Source: Tetranychus cinnabarinus
Taxonomy: Eukaryota > Arthropoda > Arachnida > Trombidiformes > Tetranychidae
Reading direction: 5' to 3'
DNA: 64,000 nt
Assembly (NCBI GenBank): GCA_022266195.1
Contig: WHVY01000011.1
Coordinates: 124,001-188,000, forward strand
In this document: positions 44,201 through 55,666 of the stretch, one piece after another
Layout: each line of letters opens with the position of its first letter
How positions within the stretch are numbered: the first letter of the stretch is position 1
The notes under the pieces: generated by a model
Seen by the model: only the letters and a program-made list of their open reading frames with translations
Told to the model about the DNA's origin: nothing
Databases searched by the model: none
Position numbers and translations under genes: made by a program

Positions 44201-47200
44201 CGTCAATAATATTTCAATGTTAATGTCTCATTAGGATCGTCAATGTTATTTCAATGTAAATGTCTCATTGGGATCGTCAATGTTATTTCAATTTTAATGT
44301 TTCTGAGTAGGGATCGTCAATGTTATATCAATGTAAATGTCTCATTGGGATCGTCAATGTTATATCAATGTTAATGTCTCATTGGGATCGTCAATGTTAT
44401 TTCAATTTAAATGTCTCATTGGGATCGTCAATGTTATTTCAATGTTAATGTCTCATTGGGATCGTCAATGTTATTTCAATGTTAATGTCTCATTGGGATC
44501 GTCAAAAATATTTAAATGTTAATGTCTCATTGGGATCGTCAATGTTATTTCAATGTTAATGTCTCATTGGGATCGTCAATGTTATTTCAATGTAAATGTC
44601 TCATTGGGATCGTCAATGTTATTTCAATGTAAATGTCTCATTGGGATCGTCAATTTTATTTCGATTTTAATGTTTCTGAGTAGGGCGGTGTAAATGTCTC
44701 ATTGGCCTTGCCAATGGTATTGCAATGTAAATGTCTCATTGGGATCGTCAATAATATTTCAATGTTAATGTCTCATAGGGATCGTCAATAATATTTCAAT
44801 GTTAATGTCTCATTAGGATCGTCAATGTTATTTCAATGTAAATGTTTCATTGGGATCGTCAATAATATTTCAATGTTAATGTCTCATTGGGATCGTCAAT
44901 TTTATTTCAATGTAAATGTCTCATTAGGATCGTCAATGTTATTTCAATGTAAATGTCTCATTGGGATCGTCAATAATATTTCAATGTTAATGTCTCATTA
45001 GGATCGTCAATGTTATTTCAATGTAAATGTCTCATTGGGATCGTCAATGTTATTTCAATTTTAATGTTTCTGAGTAGGGATCGTCAATGTTATATCAATG
45101 TAAATGTCTCATTGGGATCGTCAATGTTATATCAATGTTAATGTCTCATTGGGATCGTCAATGTTATTTCAATGTAAATGTCTCATTGGGATCGTCAATG
45201 TTATTTCAATGTAAATGTCTCATTGGCTCGTCAATGTTATTTCAATGTAAATGTCTCATTGGGATCGTCAATGTTATTTCGATTTTAATGTTTCTGAGTA
45301 GGGCGGTGTAAATGTCTCATTGGCCTTGCCAATGGTATTTCAATGTAAATGTCTCATTGGGATCGTCAATAATATTTCAATGTTAATGTCTCATTGGGAT
45401 CGTCAATTTTATTTCAATGTAAATGTCTCATTGGGATCGTCAATGTTATTTCAATGTAAATGTCTCATTAGGATCGTCAATGTTATTTCAATGTAAATGC
45501 CTCATTGGGATCGTCAATGTTATTTCAATTTAAATGTCTCATTGGGATCGTCAATGTTATTTCAATGTAAATGTCTCATTGGGATCGTCAATGTTATTTC
45601 AATGTAAATGTCTCATTGGGATCGTCGATGTTATTTCAATGTAAATGTCTCATTGGGATCGTCAATTTTATTTCGATTTTAATGTTTCTGAGTAGGGCGG
45701 TGTAAATGTCTCATTGGCCTTGCCAATGGTATTGCAATGTAAATGTCTCATTGGGATCGCAATAATATTTCAATGTTAATGTCTCATAGGGATCGTCAAT
45801 AATATTTCAATGTTAATGTCTCATTAGGATCGTCAATGTTATTTCAATGTAAATGTCTCATTGGGATCGTCAATAATATTTCAATGTTAATGTCTCATTG
45901 GGATCGTCAATTTTATTTCAATGTAAATGTCTCATTGGGATCGTCAATGTTATTTCAAAGTAAATGTCTCATTGGGATCGTCAATGTTATTTCAATGTAA
46001 ATGCCTCATTGGGATCGTCAATGTTATTTCAATTTAAATGTCTCATTGGGATCGTCAATGTTATTTCAATGTTAATGTCTCATTGGGATCGTCAATGTTA
46101 TTTCAATGTAAATGTCTCATTGGGATCGTCAATGTTATTTCAATGTAAATGTCTCATTGGGATCGTCAATGTTATTTCAATGTAAATGGCTCATTAGGAT
46201 GGTCAATGTTATTTCAATGTAAATGTCTCATTGCAATCGTCAATGTTATATCAATGTCAATGTCTCATTGGGATCGTCAATGTTATTTCAATGTAAATGT
46301 CTCATTGGGATCGTCAATGTTATTTCAATGTAAATGTCTCATTGGGACCGTCAATGTTATTTCAATGTAAATGTCTCATTGGGATCGTCAATGATATTTC
46401 AATGTAAATGTCTCATTGGGATCGTCAATGTTATTTCAATGTAAATGTCTCATTGGGATCGTCAATGTTATTTCGATTTTAATGTTTCTGAGTAGGGCGG
46501 TGTAAATGTCTCATTGGCCTTGCCAATGGTATTGCAATGTGAATGTCTCATTGGGATCGTCAATGTTATTTCAATGTAAATGTCTCATTGGGATCGTCAA
46601 TGTTATTTCGATTTTAATGTTTCTAAGTAGGGCGGTGTAAATGTCTCATTGGGATCGTCAATGTTATTTCAATGTAAATGTCTCATTGGGATCGTCAATG
46701 TTATTTCAATGTAAATGGCTCATTAGGATGGTCAATGTTATTTCAATGGTAATGTCATATTAGGATCGTCAATGTTATTTCAATGTTAATGTCTCATTGG
46801 GATCGTCAATGTTATTTCGATTTTAATGTTTCTGAGTAGGGCGGTGTAAATGTCTCATTGGGATCGTCAATGTTATTTCAATGTAAATGCATCATTGGGA
46901 TCGTCAATGTTATTTCGATTTTAATGTTTCTGAGTAGGGCGGTGTAAATGTCTCATTGGGATCGTCAATGTTATTTCAATGTAAATTTCGCATTGGGATC
47001 GTCAATGTTATTTCAATGTAAATGTCTCATTGGGATCGTCAATGTTATTTCAATGTAAATGTCTCATTGGGATCGTCAATGTTATTTCAATGTAAATGGC
47101 TCATTAGGATGGTCAATGTTATTTCAATGGTAATGTCATATTGGGATCGTCAATGTTATTTCGATTTTAATGTTTCTGAGTAGGGCGGTGTAAATGTCTC

Positions 47201-47846
47201 ATTGGGATCGTCAATGTTATTTCAATGTAAATTTCGCATTGGGATCGTCAATGTTATTTCAATGTAAATGTCTCATTGGGATCGTCAATTTTATTTCAAT
47301 GTAAATGTCTCATTGGGATCGTCAATGTTATTTCAATGTAAATGTCTCATTGGGATCGTCAATGTTATTTCAATGTAAATGCCTCATTGGGATCGTCAAT
47401 GTTATTTCAATGTAAATGTCTCATTGGGATCGTTAATGTTATTTCAATGTAAATTTCTCATTGGGATCGTCAATGTTATTTCGATTTTAATGTTTCTGAG
47501 TAGGGCGGTGTAAATGTCTCATTGGCCTTGCCAATGGTATTGCAATGTGAATGTCTCATTGGGATCGTCAATAATATTTCAATGTTAATGTCTCATAGGG
47601 ATCGTCAATAATATTTCAATGTTAATGTCTCATTAGGATCGTCAATGTTATTTCAATGTAAATGTCTCATTGGGATCGTCAATGTTATTTCAATTTTAAT
47701 GTTTCTGAGTAGGGACCGTCAATGTTATATCAATGTAAATGTCTCATTAGGATCGTCAATGTTATTTCAATGTAAATGCCTCATTGGGATCGTCAATGTT
47801 ATTTCAATTTAAATGTCTCATTGGGATCGTCAATGTTATTTCAATG
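41263..47846 (+). repeat. Right copy of the about 6.6-kb satellite block
   Basis: This is the partner of 32,880-39,460. Single-base differences noticed on this side include GAGTAGGACGG near 42,328, CAATCTTAATG near 43,378, GTCGATGTT near 45,627 and AATGATATTTC near 46,392; the left copy has GCGGAGTAAATG near 33,290, ATATTTAAATG near 33,362 and GTTCTTTCAATG near 35,248. About ten changes in 6.6 kb is close to 0.15%, far below the variation between neighbouring monomers. Confidence 0.88.
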
Positions 47847-49023
47847 TAAATGTCTCATTGGGATCGTCAATGTTATTTCAATGTAAATGTCTCATTGGGA
47901 TCGTCAATGTTATTTCAATGTAAATGTCTCATTGGGATCGTCAATTTTATTTCGATTTTAATGTTTCTGAGTAGGGCGGTGTAAATGTCTCATTGGCCTT
48001 GCCAATGGTATTGCAATGTAAATGTCTCATTGGGATCGTCAATGTTATTTCAATGTAAATGTTTCTGAGTAGGGATCGTGAATGTTATTACAATGTGAAT
48101 GTCTCATTGGGATCGTCATTGTTATTTCAATGTAAATGTCTCATTGGGATTGTCAATGTTATATCAATGTCAATGTCTCATTGGGATCGTCAATGTTATT
48201 TCAATGTAAATGTCTCATTGGGATCGTCAATGTTATTTCAATGTAAATGTCTCATTGGAATCGTCAATGTTATTTCGATTTTAATGTTTCTGAGTAGGGC
48301 GGTGTAAATGTCTCATTGGCCTTGCCAATGTTATTTCAATGTAAATGTCTCATTGGGATCGTCAATGTTATATCAATGTCAATGTCTCATTGGGATCGTC
48401 AATGTTATTTCAATGTAAATGTCTCATTGGGATCGTCAATGTTATTTCAATGTAAATGTCTCATTGGAATCGTCAATGTTATTTCGATTTTAATGTTTCT
48501 GAGTAGGGCGGTGTAAATGTCTCATTGGGATCGTCAATGTTATTTCAATGTAAATTTCTCATTGGGATCGTCAATGTTATTTCAATGTAAATGTCTCATT
48601 GGGATCGTCAATGTTATTTCAATGTAAATGTCTCATTGGGATCGTCAATGTTATTTCGATTTTAATGTTTCTGAGTAGGGCGGTGTAAATGTCTCATTGG
48701 CCTTGCCAATGGTATTGCAATGTGAATGTCTCATTGGGATCGTCAATAATATTTCAATGTTAATGTCTCATAGGGATCGTCAATAATATTTCAATGTTAA
48801 TGTCTCATTAGGATCGTCAATGTTATTTCAATGTAAATGTCTCATTGAAATCGTCAATGTTATTTCAATTTTAATGTTTCTGAGTAGGGATCGTCAATGT
48901 TATTTCAATGTAAATGTCTCATTGGGATCGTCAATGTTATTTCAATGTAAATGTCTCATTGGGATCGTCAATGTTATTTCAATGTAAATGTCTCATTGGG
49001 ATCGTCAATGTTATTTCGATTTT

Positions 49024-49047
49024 AATGTTTCTGAGTAGGGCGGTGTA
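49024..49047 (+). repeat. 24-bp truncated unit (representative punctuation unit)
   Basis: This is one example of the unit that recurs about 160 times through the array, roughly every 100-800 bp. It reads AATGTTTCTGAGTAGGG then CGGTGTA. It matches the first 17 bases of the 40-bp variant but lacks about 16 bp before the terminal TGTA, so it looks like an internal deletion derivative. The monomer before it nearly always ends CGATTTT instead of CAATGTA. A second form has TCTAAGTAGGG. It marks the boundaries of higher-order repeats and makes their lengths depart from multiples of 37. Confidence 0.93.
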
Positions 49048-49084
49048 AATGTCTCATTGGCCTTGCCAATGGTATTGCAATGTA
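49048..49084 (+). repeat. Hairpin monomer variant (representative)
   Basis: This 37-bp variant often follows directly after the 24-bp unit. Its core CATTGGC-CTT-GCCAATG is a perfect 7-bp inverted repeat around a 3-base loop, and it places two CCAAT pentamers in opposite orientation. The ordinary monomer has only CATTG...CAATG arms of 5 bp. A related form reads CCTTGTCAATGG, which breaks one pair. Many copies end CAATGTG rather than CAATGTA. Confidence 0.9.
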
Positions 49085-49232
49085 AATGTCTCATTGGGAT
49101 CGTCAAAAATATTTCAATGTTAATGTCTCATAGGGATCGTCAATAATATTTCAATGTTAATGTCTCATTAGGATCGTCAATGTTATTTCAATGTAAATGT
49201 CTCATTGGGATCGTCAATGTTATTTCAATTTT

Positions 49233-49272
49233 AATGTTTCTGAGTAGGGATCGTCAATGTTATATCAATGTA
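49233..49272 (+). repeat. 40-bp monomer variant (representative)
   Basis: In this unit TTCTGAGTAGGG (12 bases) stands where the ordinary monomer has CTCATTGGG (9 bases), so the length is 40. The rest is ordinary except for TATATCAATG. It shares its start with the 24-bp unit and is its probable parent. A related 40-bp form with TTCTGCGTAGGG and TTATTTGTATGTA is confined to parts of the array (about 6-7.4, 13-14, 18-24, 27.7, 54.6 and 55.9 kb). Confidence 0.9.
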
Positions 49273-52200
49273 AATGTCTCATTGGGATCGTCAATGTTAT
49301 TTCAATGTAAATGTTTCTGAGTAGGGATCGTGAATGTTATTACAATGTGAATGTCTCATTGGGATCGTCATTGTTATTTCAATGTAAATGTCTCATTGGG
49401 ATTGTCAATGTTATTTCAATGTAAATGTCTCATTGGGATCGTCAATGTTATTTCGATTTTAATGTTTCTGAGTAGGGCGGTGTAAATGTCTCATTGGCCT
49501 TGCCAATGGTATTGCAATGTGAATGTCTCATTGGGATCGTCAATAATATTTCAATGTTAATGTCTCATAGGGATCGTCAATAATATTTCAATGTTAATGT
49601 CTCATTAGGATCGTCAATGTTATTTCAATGTAAATGTCTCATTGGGATCGTCAATGTTATTTCAATTTTAATGTTTCTGAGTAGGGATCGTCAATGTTAT
49701 ATCAATGTAAATGTCTCATTAGGATCGTCAATGTTATTTCAATGTAAATGCCTCATTGGGATCGTCAATGTTATTTCAATTTAAATATCTCATTGGGATT
49801 GTCAATGTTATTTCAATGTTAATGTCTCATTGGGATCGTCAATGTTATTTCAATGTAAATGTCTCATAGGGATCGTCAATAATATTTCAATGTTAATGTC
49901 TCATTAGGATCGTCAATGTTATTTCAATGTAAATGTCTCATTGGGATCGTCAATGTTATTTCAATTTTAATGTTTCTGAGTAGGGATCGTCAATGTTATA
50001 TCAATGTAAATGTCTCATTAGGATCGTCAATGTTATTTCAATGTAAATGCCTCATTGGGATCGTCAATGTTATTTCAATTTAAATATCTCATTGGGATCG
50101 TCAATGTTATTTCAATGTTAATGTCTCATAGGGATCGTCAATAATATTTCAATGTTAATGTCTCATTAGGATCGTCAATGTTATTTCAATGTAAATGTCT
50201 CATTGGGATCGTCAATGTTATTTCAATTTTAATGTTTCTGAGTAGGGATCGTCAATGTTATTTCAATGTAAATGTCTCATTGGGATCGTCAATGTTATTT
50301 CAATGTAAATGTCTCATTGGGATCGTCAATGTTATTTCAATGTAAATGTCTCATTGGGATCGTCAATGTTATTTCGATTTTAATGTTTCTGAGTAGGGCG
50401 GTGTAAATGTCTCATTGGGATCGTCAAAAATATTTCAATGTTAATGTCTCATAGGGATCGTCAATAATATTTCAATGTTAATGTCTCATTAGGATCGTCA
50501 ATGTTATTTCAATGTAAATGTCTCATTGGGATCGTCAATGTTATTTCAATTTTAATGTTTCTGAGTAGGGATCGTCAATGTTATATCAATGTAAATGTCT
50601 CATTGGGATCGTCAATGTTATTTCAATGTAAATGTTTCTGAGTAGGGATCGTGAATGTTATTACAATGTGAATGTCTCATTGGGATCGTCATTGTTATTT
50701 CAATGTAAATGTCTCATTGGGATTGTCAATGTTATTTCAATGTAAATGTCTCATTGGGATCGTCAATGTTATTTCGATTTTAATGTTTCTGAGTAGGGCG
50801 GTGTAAATGTCTCATTGGGATCGTCAATAATATTTCAATGTTAATGTCTCATAGGGATCGTCAATAATATTTCAATGTTAATGTCTCATTAGGATCGTCA
50901 ATGTTATTTCAATGTAAATGTCTCATTGGGATCGTCAATGTTATTTCAATTTTAATGTTTCTGAGTAGGGATCGTCAATGTTATATCAATGTAAATGTCT
51001 CATTAGGATCGTCAATGTTATTTCAATGTAAATGCCTCATTGGGATCGTCAATGTTATTTCAATTTAAATATCTCATTGGGATCGTCAATGTTATTTCAA
51101 TGTTAATGTCTCATTGGGATCGTCAATGTTATTTCAATGTAAATGCCTCATTGGGATCGTCAATGTTATTTCAATTTAAATATCTCATTGGGATCGTCAA
51201 TGTTATTTCAATGTTAATGTCTCATTGGGATCGTCAATGTTATTTCAATGTAAATGTCTCATAGGGATCGTCAATAATATTTCAATGTTAATGTCTCATT
51301 AGGATCGTCAATGTTATTTCAATGTAAATGTCTCATTGGGATCGTCAATGTTATTTCAATTTTAATGTTTCTGAGTAGGGATCGTCAATGTTATATCAAT
51401 GTAAATGTCTCATTAGGATCGTCAATGTTATTTCAATGTAAATGCCTCATTGGGATCGTCAATGTTATTTCAATTTAAATATCTCATTGGGATCGTCAAT
51501 GTTATTTCAATGTTAATGTCTCATAGGGATCGTCAATAATATTTCAATGTTAATGTCTCATTAGGATCGTCAATGTTATTTCAATGTAAATGTCTCATTG
51601 GGATCGTCAATGTTATTTCAATTTTAATGTTTCTGAGTAGGGATCGTCAATGTTATTTCAATGTAAATGTCTCATTGGGATCGTCAATGTTATTTCAATG
51701 TAAATGTCTCATTGGGATCGTCAATGTTATTTCAATGTAAATGTCTCATTGGGATCGTCAATGTTATTTCGATTTTAATGTTTCTGAGTAGGGCGGTGTA
51801 AATGTCTCATTGGCCTTGCCAATGGTATTGCAATGTAAATGTCTCATTGGGATCGTCAAAAATATTTCAATGTTAATGTCTCATAGGGATCGTCAATAAT
51901 ATTTCAATGTTAATGTCTCATTAGGATCGTCAATGTTATTTCAATGTAAATGTCTCATTGGGATCGTCAATGTTATTTCAATTTTAATGTTTCTGAGTAG
52001 GGATCGTCAATGTTATATCAATGTAAATGTCTCATTGGGATCGTCAATGTTATTTCAATGTAAATGTTTCTGAGTAGGGATCGTGAATGTTATTACAATG
52101 TGAATGTCTCATTGGGATCGTCATTGTTATTTCAATGTAAATGTCTCATTGGGATTGTCAATGTTATTTCAATGTAAATGTCTCATTGGGATCGTCAATG

Positions 52201-53922
52201 TTATTTCGATTTTAATGTTTCTGAGTAGGGCGGTGTAAATGTCTCATTGGCCTTGCCAATGGTATTGCAATGTGAATGTCTCATTGGGATCGTCAATAAT
52301 ATTTCAATGTTAATGTCTCATAGGGATCGTCAATAATATTTCAATGTTAATGTCTCATTAGGATCGTCAATGTTATTTCAATGTAAATGTCTCATTGGGA
52401 TCGTCAATGTTATTTCAATTTTAATGTTTCTGAGTAGGGATCGTCAATGTTATATCAATGTAAATGTCTCATTAGGATCGTCAATGTTATTTCAATGTAA
52501 ATGCCTCATTGGGATCGTCAATGTTATTTCAATTTAAATATCTCATTGGGATCGTCAATGTTATTTCAATGTTAATGTCTCATTGGGATCGTCAATGTTA
52601 TTTCAATGTAAATGTCTCATTGGGATCGTCAATGTTATTTCAATGTAAATGTCTCATTGGGATCGTCAATGTTATTTCAATGTAAATGTCTCATTGGGAT
52701 CGTCAATTTTATTTCGATTTTAATGTTTCTGAGTAGGGCGGTGTAAATGTCTCATTGGCCTTGCCAATGGTATTGCAATGTAAATGTCTCATTGGGATCG
52801 TCAATAATATTTCAATGTTAATGTCTCATAGGGATCGTCAATAATATTTCAATGTTAATGTCTCATTAGGATCGTCAATGTTATTTCAATGTAAATGTCT
52901 CATTGGGATCGTCAATAATATTTCAATGTTAATGTCTCATTGGGATCGTCAATTTTATTTCAATGTAAATGTCTCATTAGGATCGTCAATGTTATTTCAA
53001 TGTAAATGTCTCATTGGGATCGTCAATAATATTTCAATGTTAATGTCTCATTGGGATCGTCAATGTTATTTCAATGTAAATGTCTCATTGGGATCGTCAA
53101 TGTTATTTCAATGTAAATGTCTCATTGGGATCGTCAATGTTATTTCAATTTAAATGTCTCATTGGGATCGTCAATGTTATTTCAATGTTAATGTCTCATC
53201 AGGATCGTCAATGTTATTTCAATGTGAATGTCTCATTGGGATCGTCAATGTTATTTCAATGTAAATGTCTCATTGGGATCGTCAATGTTATTTCGATTTT
53301 AATGTTTCTGAGTAGGGCGGTGTAAATGTCTCATTGGCCTTGCCAATGGTATTGCAATGTAAATGTCTCATTGGGATCGTCAATAATATTTCAATGTTAA
53401 TGTCTCATAGGGATCGTCAATAATATTTCAATGTTAATGTCTCATTAGGATCGTCAATGTTATTTCAATGTAAATGTCTCATTGGGATCGTCAATGTTAT
53501 TTCAATTTTAATGTTTCTGAGTAGGGATCGTCAATGTTATATCAATGTAAATGTCTCATTGGGATCGTCAATGTTATTTCAATGTAAATGTTTCTGAGTA
53601 GGGATCGTGAATGTTATTACAATGTGAATGTCTCATTGGGATCGTCATTGTTATTTCAATGTAAATGTCTCATTGGGATTGTCAATGTTATTTCAATGTA
53701 AATGTCTCATTGGGATCGTCAATGTTATTTCAATTTAAATGTCTCATTGGGATCGTCAATGTTATTTCAATGTTAATGTCTCATTGGGATCGTCAATGTT
53801 ATTTCAATGTGAATGTCTCATCAGGATCGTCAATGTTATTTCAATGTAAATGTCTCATTGGGATCGTCAATGTTATTTCAATGTAAATGTCTCATTGGGA
53901 TCGTCAATGTTATTTCGATTTT

Positions 53923-55666
53923 AATGTTTCTGAGTAGGGCGGTGTAAATGTCTCATTGGCCTTGCCAATGGTATTGCAATGTAAATGTCTCATTGGGATC
54001 GTCAATAATATTTCAATGTTAATGTCTCATAGGGATCGTCAATAATATTTCAATGTTAATGTCTCATTAGGATCGTCAATGTTATTTCAATGTAAATGTC
54101 TCATTGGGATCGTCAATGTTATTTCAATTTTAATGTTTCTGAGTAGGGATCGTCAATGTTATATCAATGTAAATGTCTCATTGGGATCGTCAATGTTATT
54201 TCAATGTAAATGTTTCTGAGTAGGGATCGTGAATGTTATTACAATGTGAATGTCTCATTGGGATCGTCATTGTTATTTCAATGTAAATGTCTCATTGGGA
54301 TTGTCAATGTTATTTCAATGTAAATGTCTCATTGGGATCGTCAATGTTATTTCGATTTTAATGTTTCTAAGTAGGGCGGTGTAAATGTCTCATTGGGATC
54401 GTCAATGTTATTTCAATGTAAATGTAACATTGGGATGTCAATGTTATTTCAATGTAAATGTCTCATTGGGATCTTCAATGTTATTTCAATGTAAATGTCT
54501 CATTGGGATCGTCAATGTTATTTCAATGTAAATGTTTCATTAGGATCGTCAATGTTATTCCAATGTAAATGTTTCTGCGTAGGGATCGTGAATGTTATTC
54601 GTATGTAAATGTCTCATTGGGATCGTCAATGTTATTTCAATGTAAATGTCTCATTGGGATCGTCAATGTTATTTCAATGTAAATGTCTCATCAGGATCGT
54701 CAATGTTATTTCAATGTAAATGTCTCATTGGGATCGTCAATGTTATTTCAATGTAAATGTCTCATTGGGATCGTCAATGTTATTTCGATTTTAATGTTTC
54801 TGAGTAGGGCGGTGTAAATGTCTCATTGGCCTTGCCAATGGTATTGCAATGTAAATGTCTCATTGGGATCGTCAATAATATTTCAATGTTAATGTCTCAT
54901 AGGGATCGTCAATAATATTTCAATGTTAATGTCTCATTAGGATCGTCAATGTTATTTCAATGTAAATGTCTCATTGGGATCGTCAATGTTATTTCAATTT
55001 TAATGTTTCTGAGTAGGGATCGTCAATGTTATATCAATGTAAATGTCTCATTGGGATCGTCAATGTTATTTCAATGTAAATGTTTCTGAGTAGGGATCGT
55101 GAATGTTATTACAATGTGAATGTCTCATTGGGATCGTCATTGTTATTTCAATGTAAATGTCTCATTGGGATTGTCAATGTTATTTCAATGTAAATGTCTC
55201 ATTGGGATCGTCAATGTTATTTCGATTTTAATGTTTCTAAGTAGGGCGGTGTAAATGTCTCATTGGCCTTGCCAATGGTATTGCAATGTAAATGTCTCAT
55301 TGGGATCGTCAATAATATTTCAATGTTAATGTCTCATAGGGATCGTCAATAATATTTCAATGTTAATGTCTCATTAGGATCGTCAATGTTATTTCAATGT
55401 AAATGTCTCATTGGGATCGTCAATGTTATTTCAATTTTAATGTTTCTGAGTAGGGATCGTCAATGTTATATCAATGTAAATGTCTCATTGGGATCGTCAA
55501 TGTTATTTCAATGTAAATGTTTCTGAGTAGGGATCGTGAATGTTATTACAATGTGAATGTCTCATTGGGATCGTCATTGTTATTTCAATGTAAATGTCTC
55601 ATTGGGATTGTCAATGTTATTTCAATGTAAATGTCTCATTGGGATCGTCAATGTTATTTCGATTTT
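53923..55666 (+). repeat. 437-bp, 12-unit higher-order repeat (three copies)
   Basis: Copies at 53,923-54,359, 54,793-55,229 and 55,230-55,666 are each exactly 437 bp between successive 24-bp units. Unit order is: 24-bp unit; hairpin unit; an ATAAT unit; the CATAGGG ATAAT unit; a CATTAGG unit; an ordinary unit ending CAATTTT; the 40-bp unit; an ordinary unit; a second 40-bp unit (ATCGTGAATGTTATTAC); a GTCATTG unit; a GATTGTC unit; and an ordinary unit ending CGATTTT. That is 9 x 37 + 2 x 40 + 24 = 437. The interval 54,360-54,792 is a different cassette that recurs from 55,667 (offset 1307). Confidence 0.88.

Larger units (their letters stand above)
48745..52621 (+). repeat. Block duplication, offset 2753 bp
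   Basis: About 1.12 kb at 48,745-49,868 recurs at 51,498-52,621. Both copies share the rare GTCAAAAATATTTC unit and the TTCTGAGTAGGGATCGTG 40-bp unit. Intermediate copies of the same series lie at about 50,400-51,000. Confidence 0.8.

Noticed and set aside
221..53886. Dozens of 60-100 residue plus-strand ORFs with repeating MSHWDRQCYFNV-like peptides
   Set aside because: They are the monomer read in successive frames (37 codons per 111 bp), end at the same variant units, and have no start context or independent conservation.
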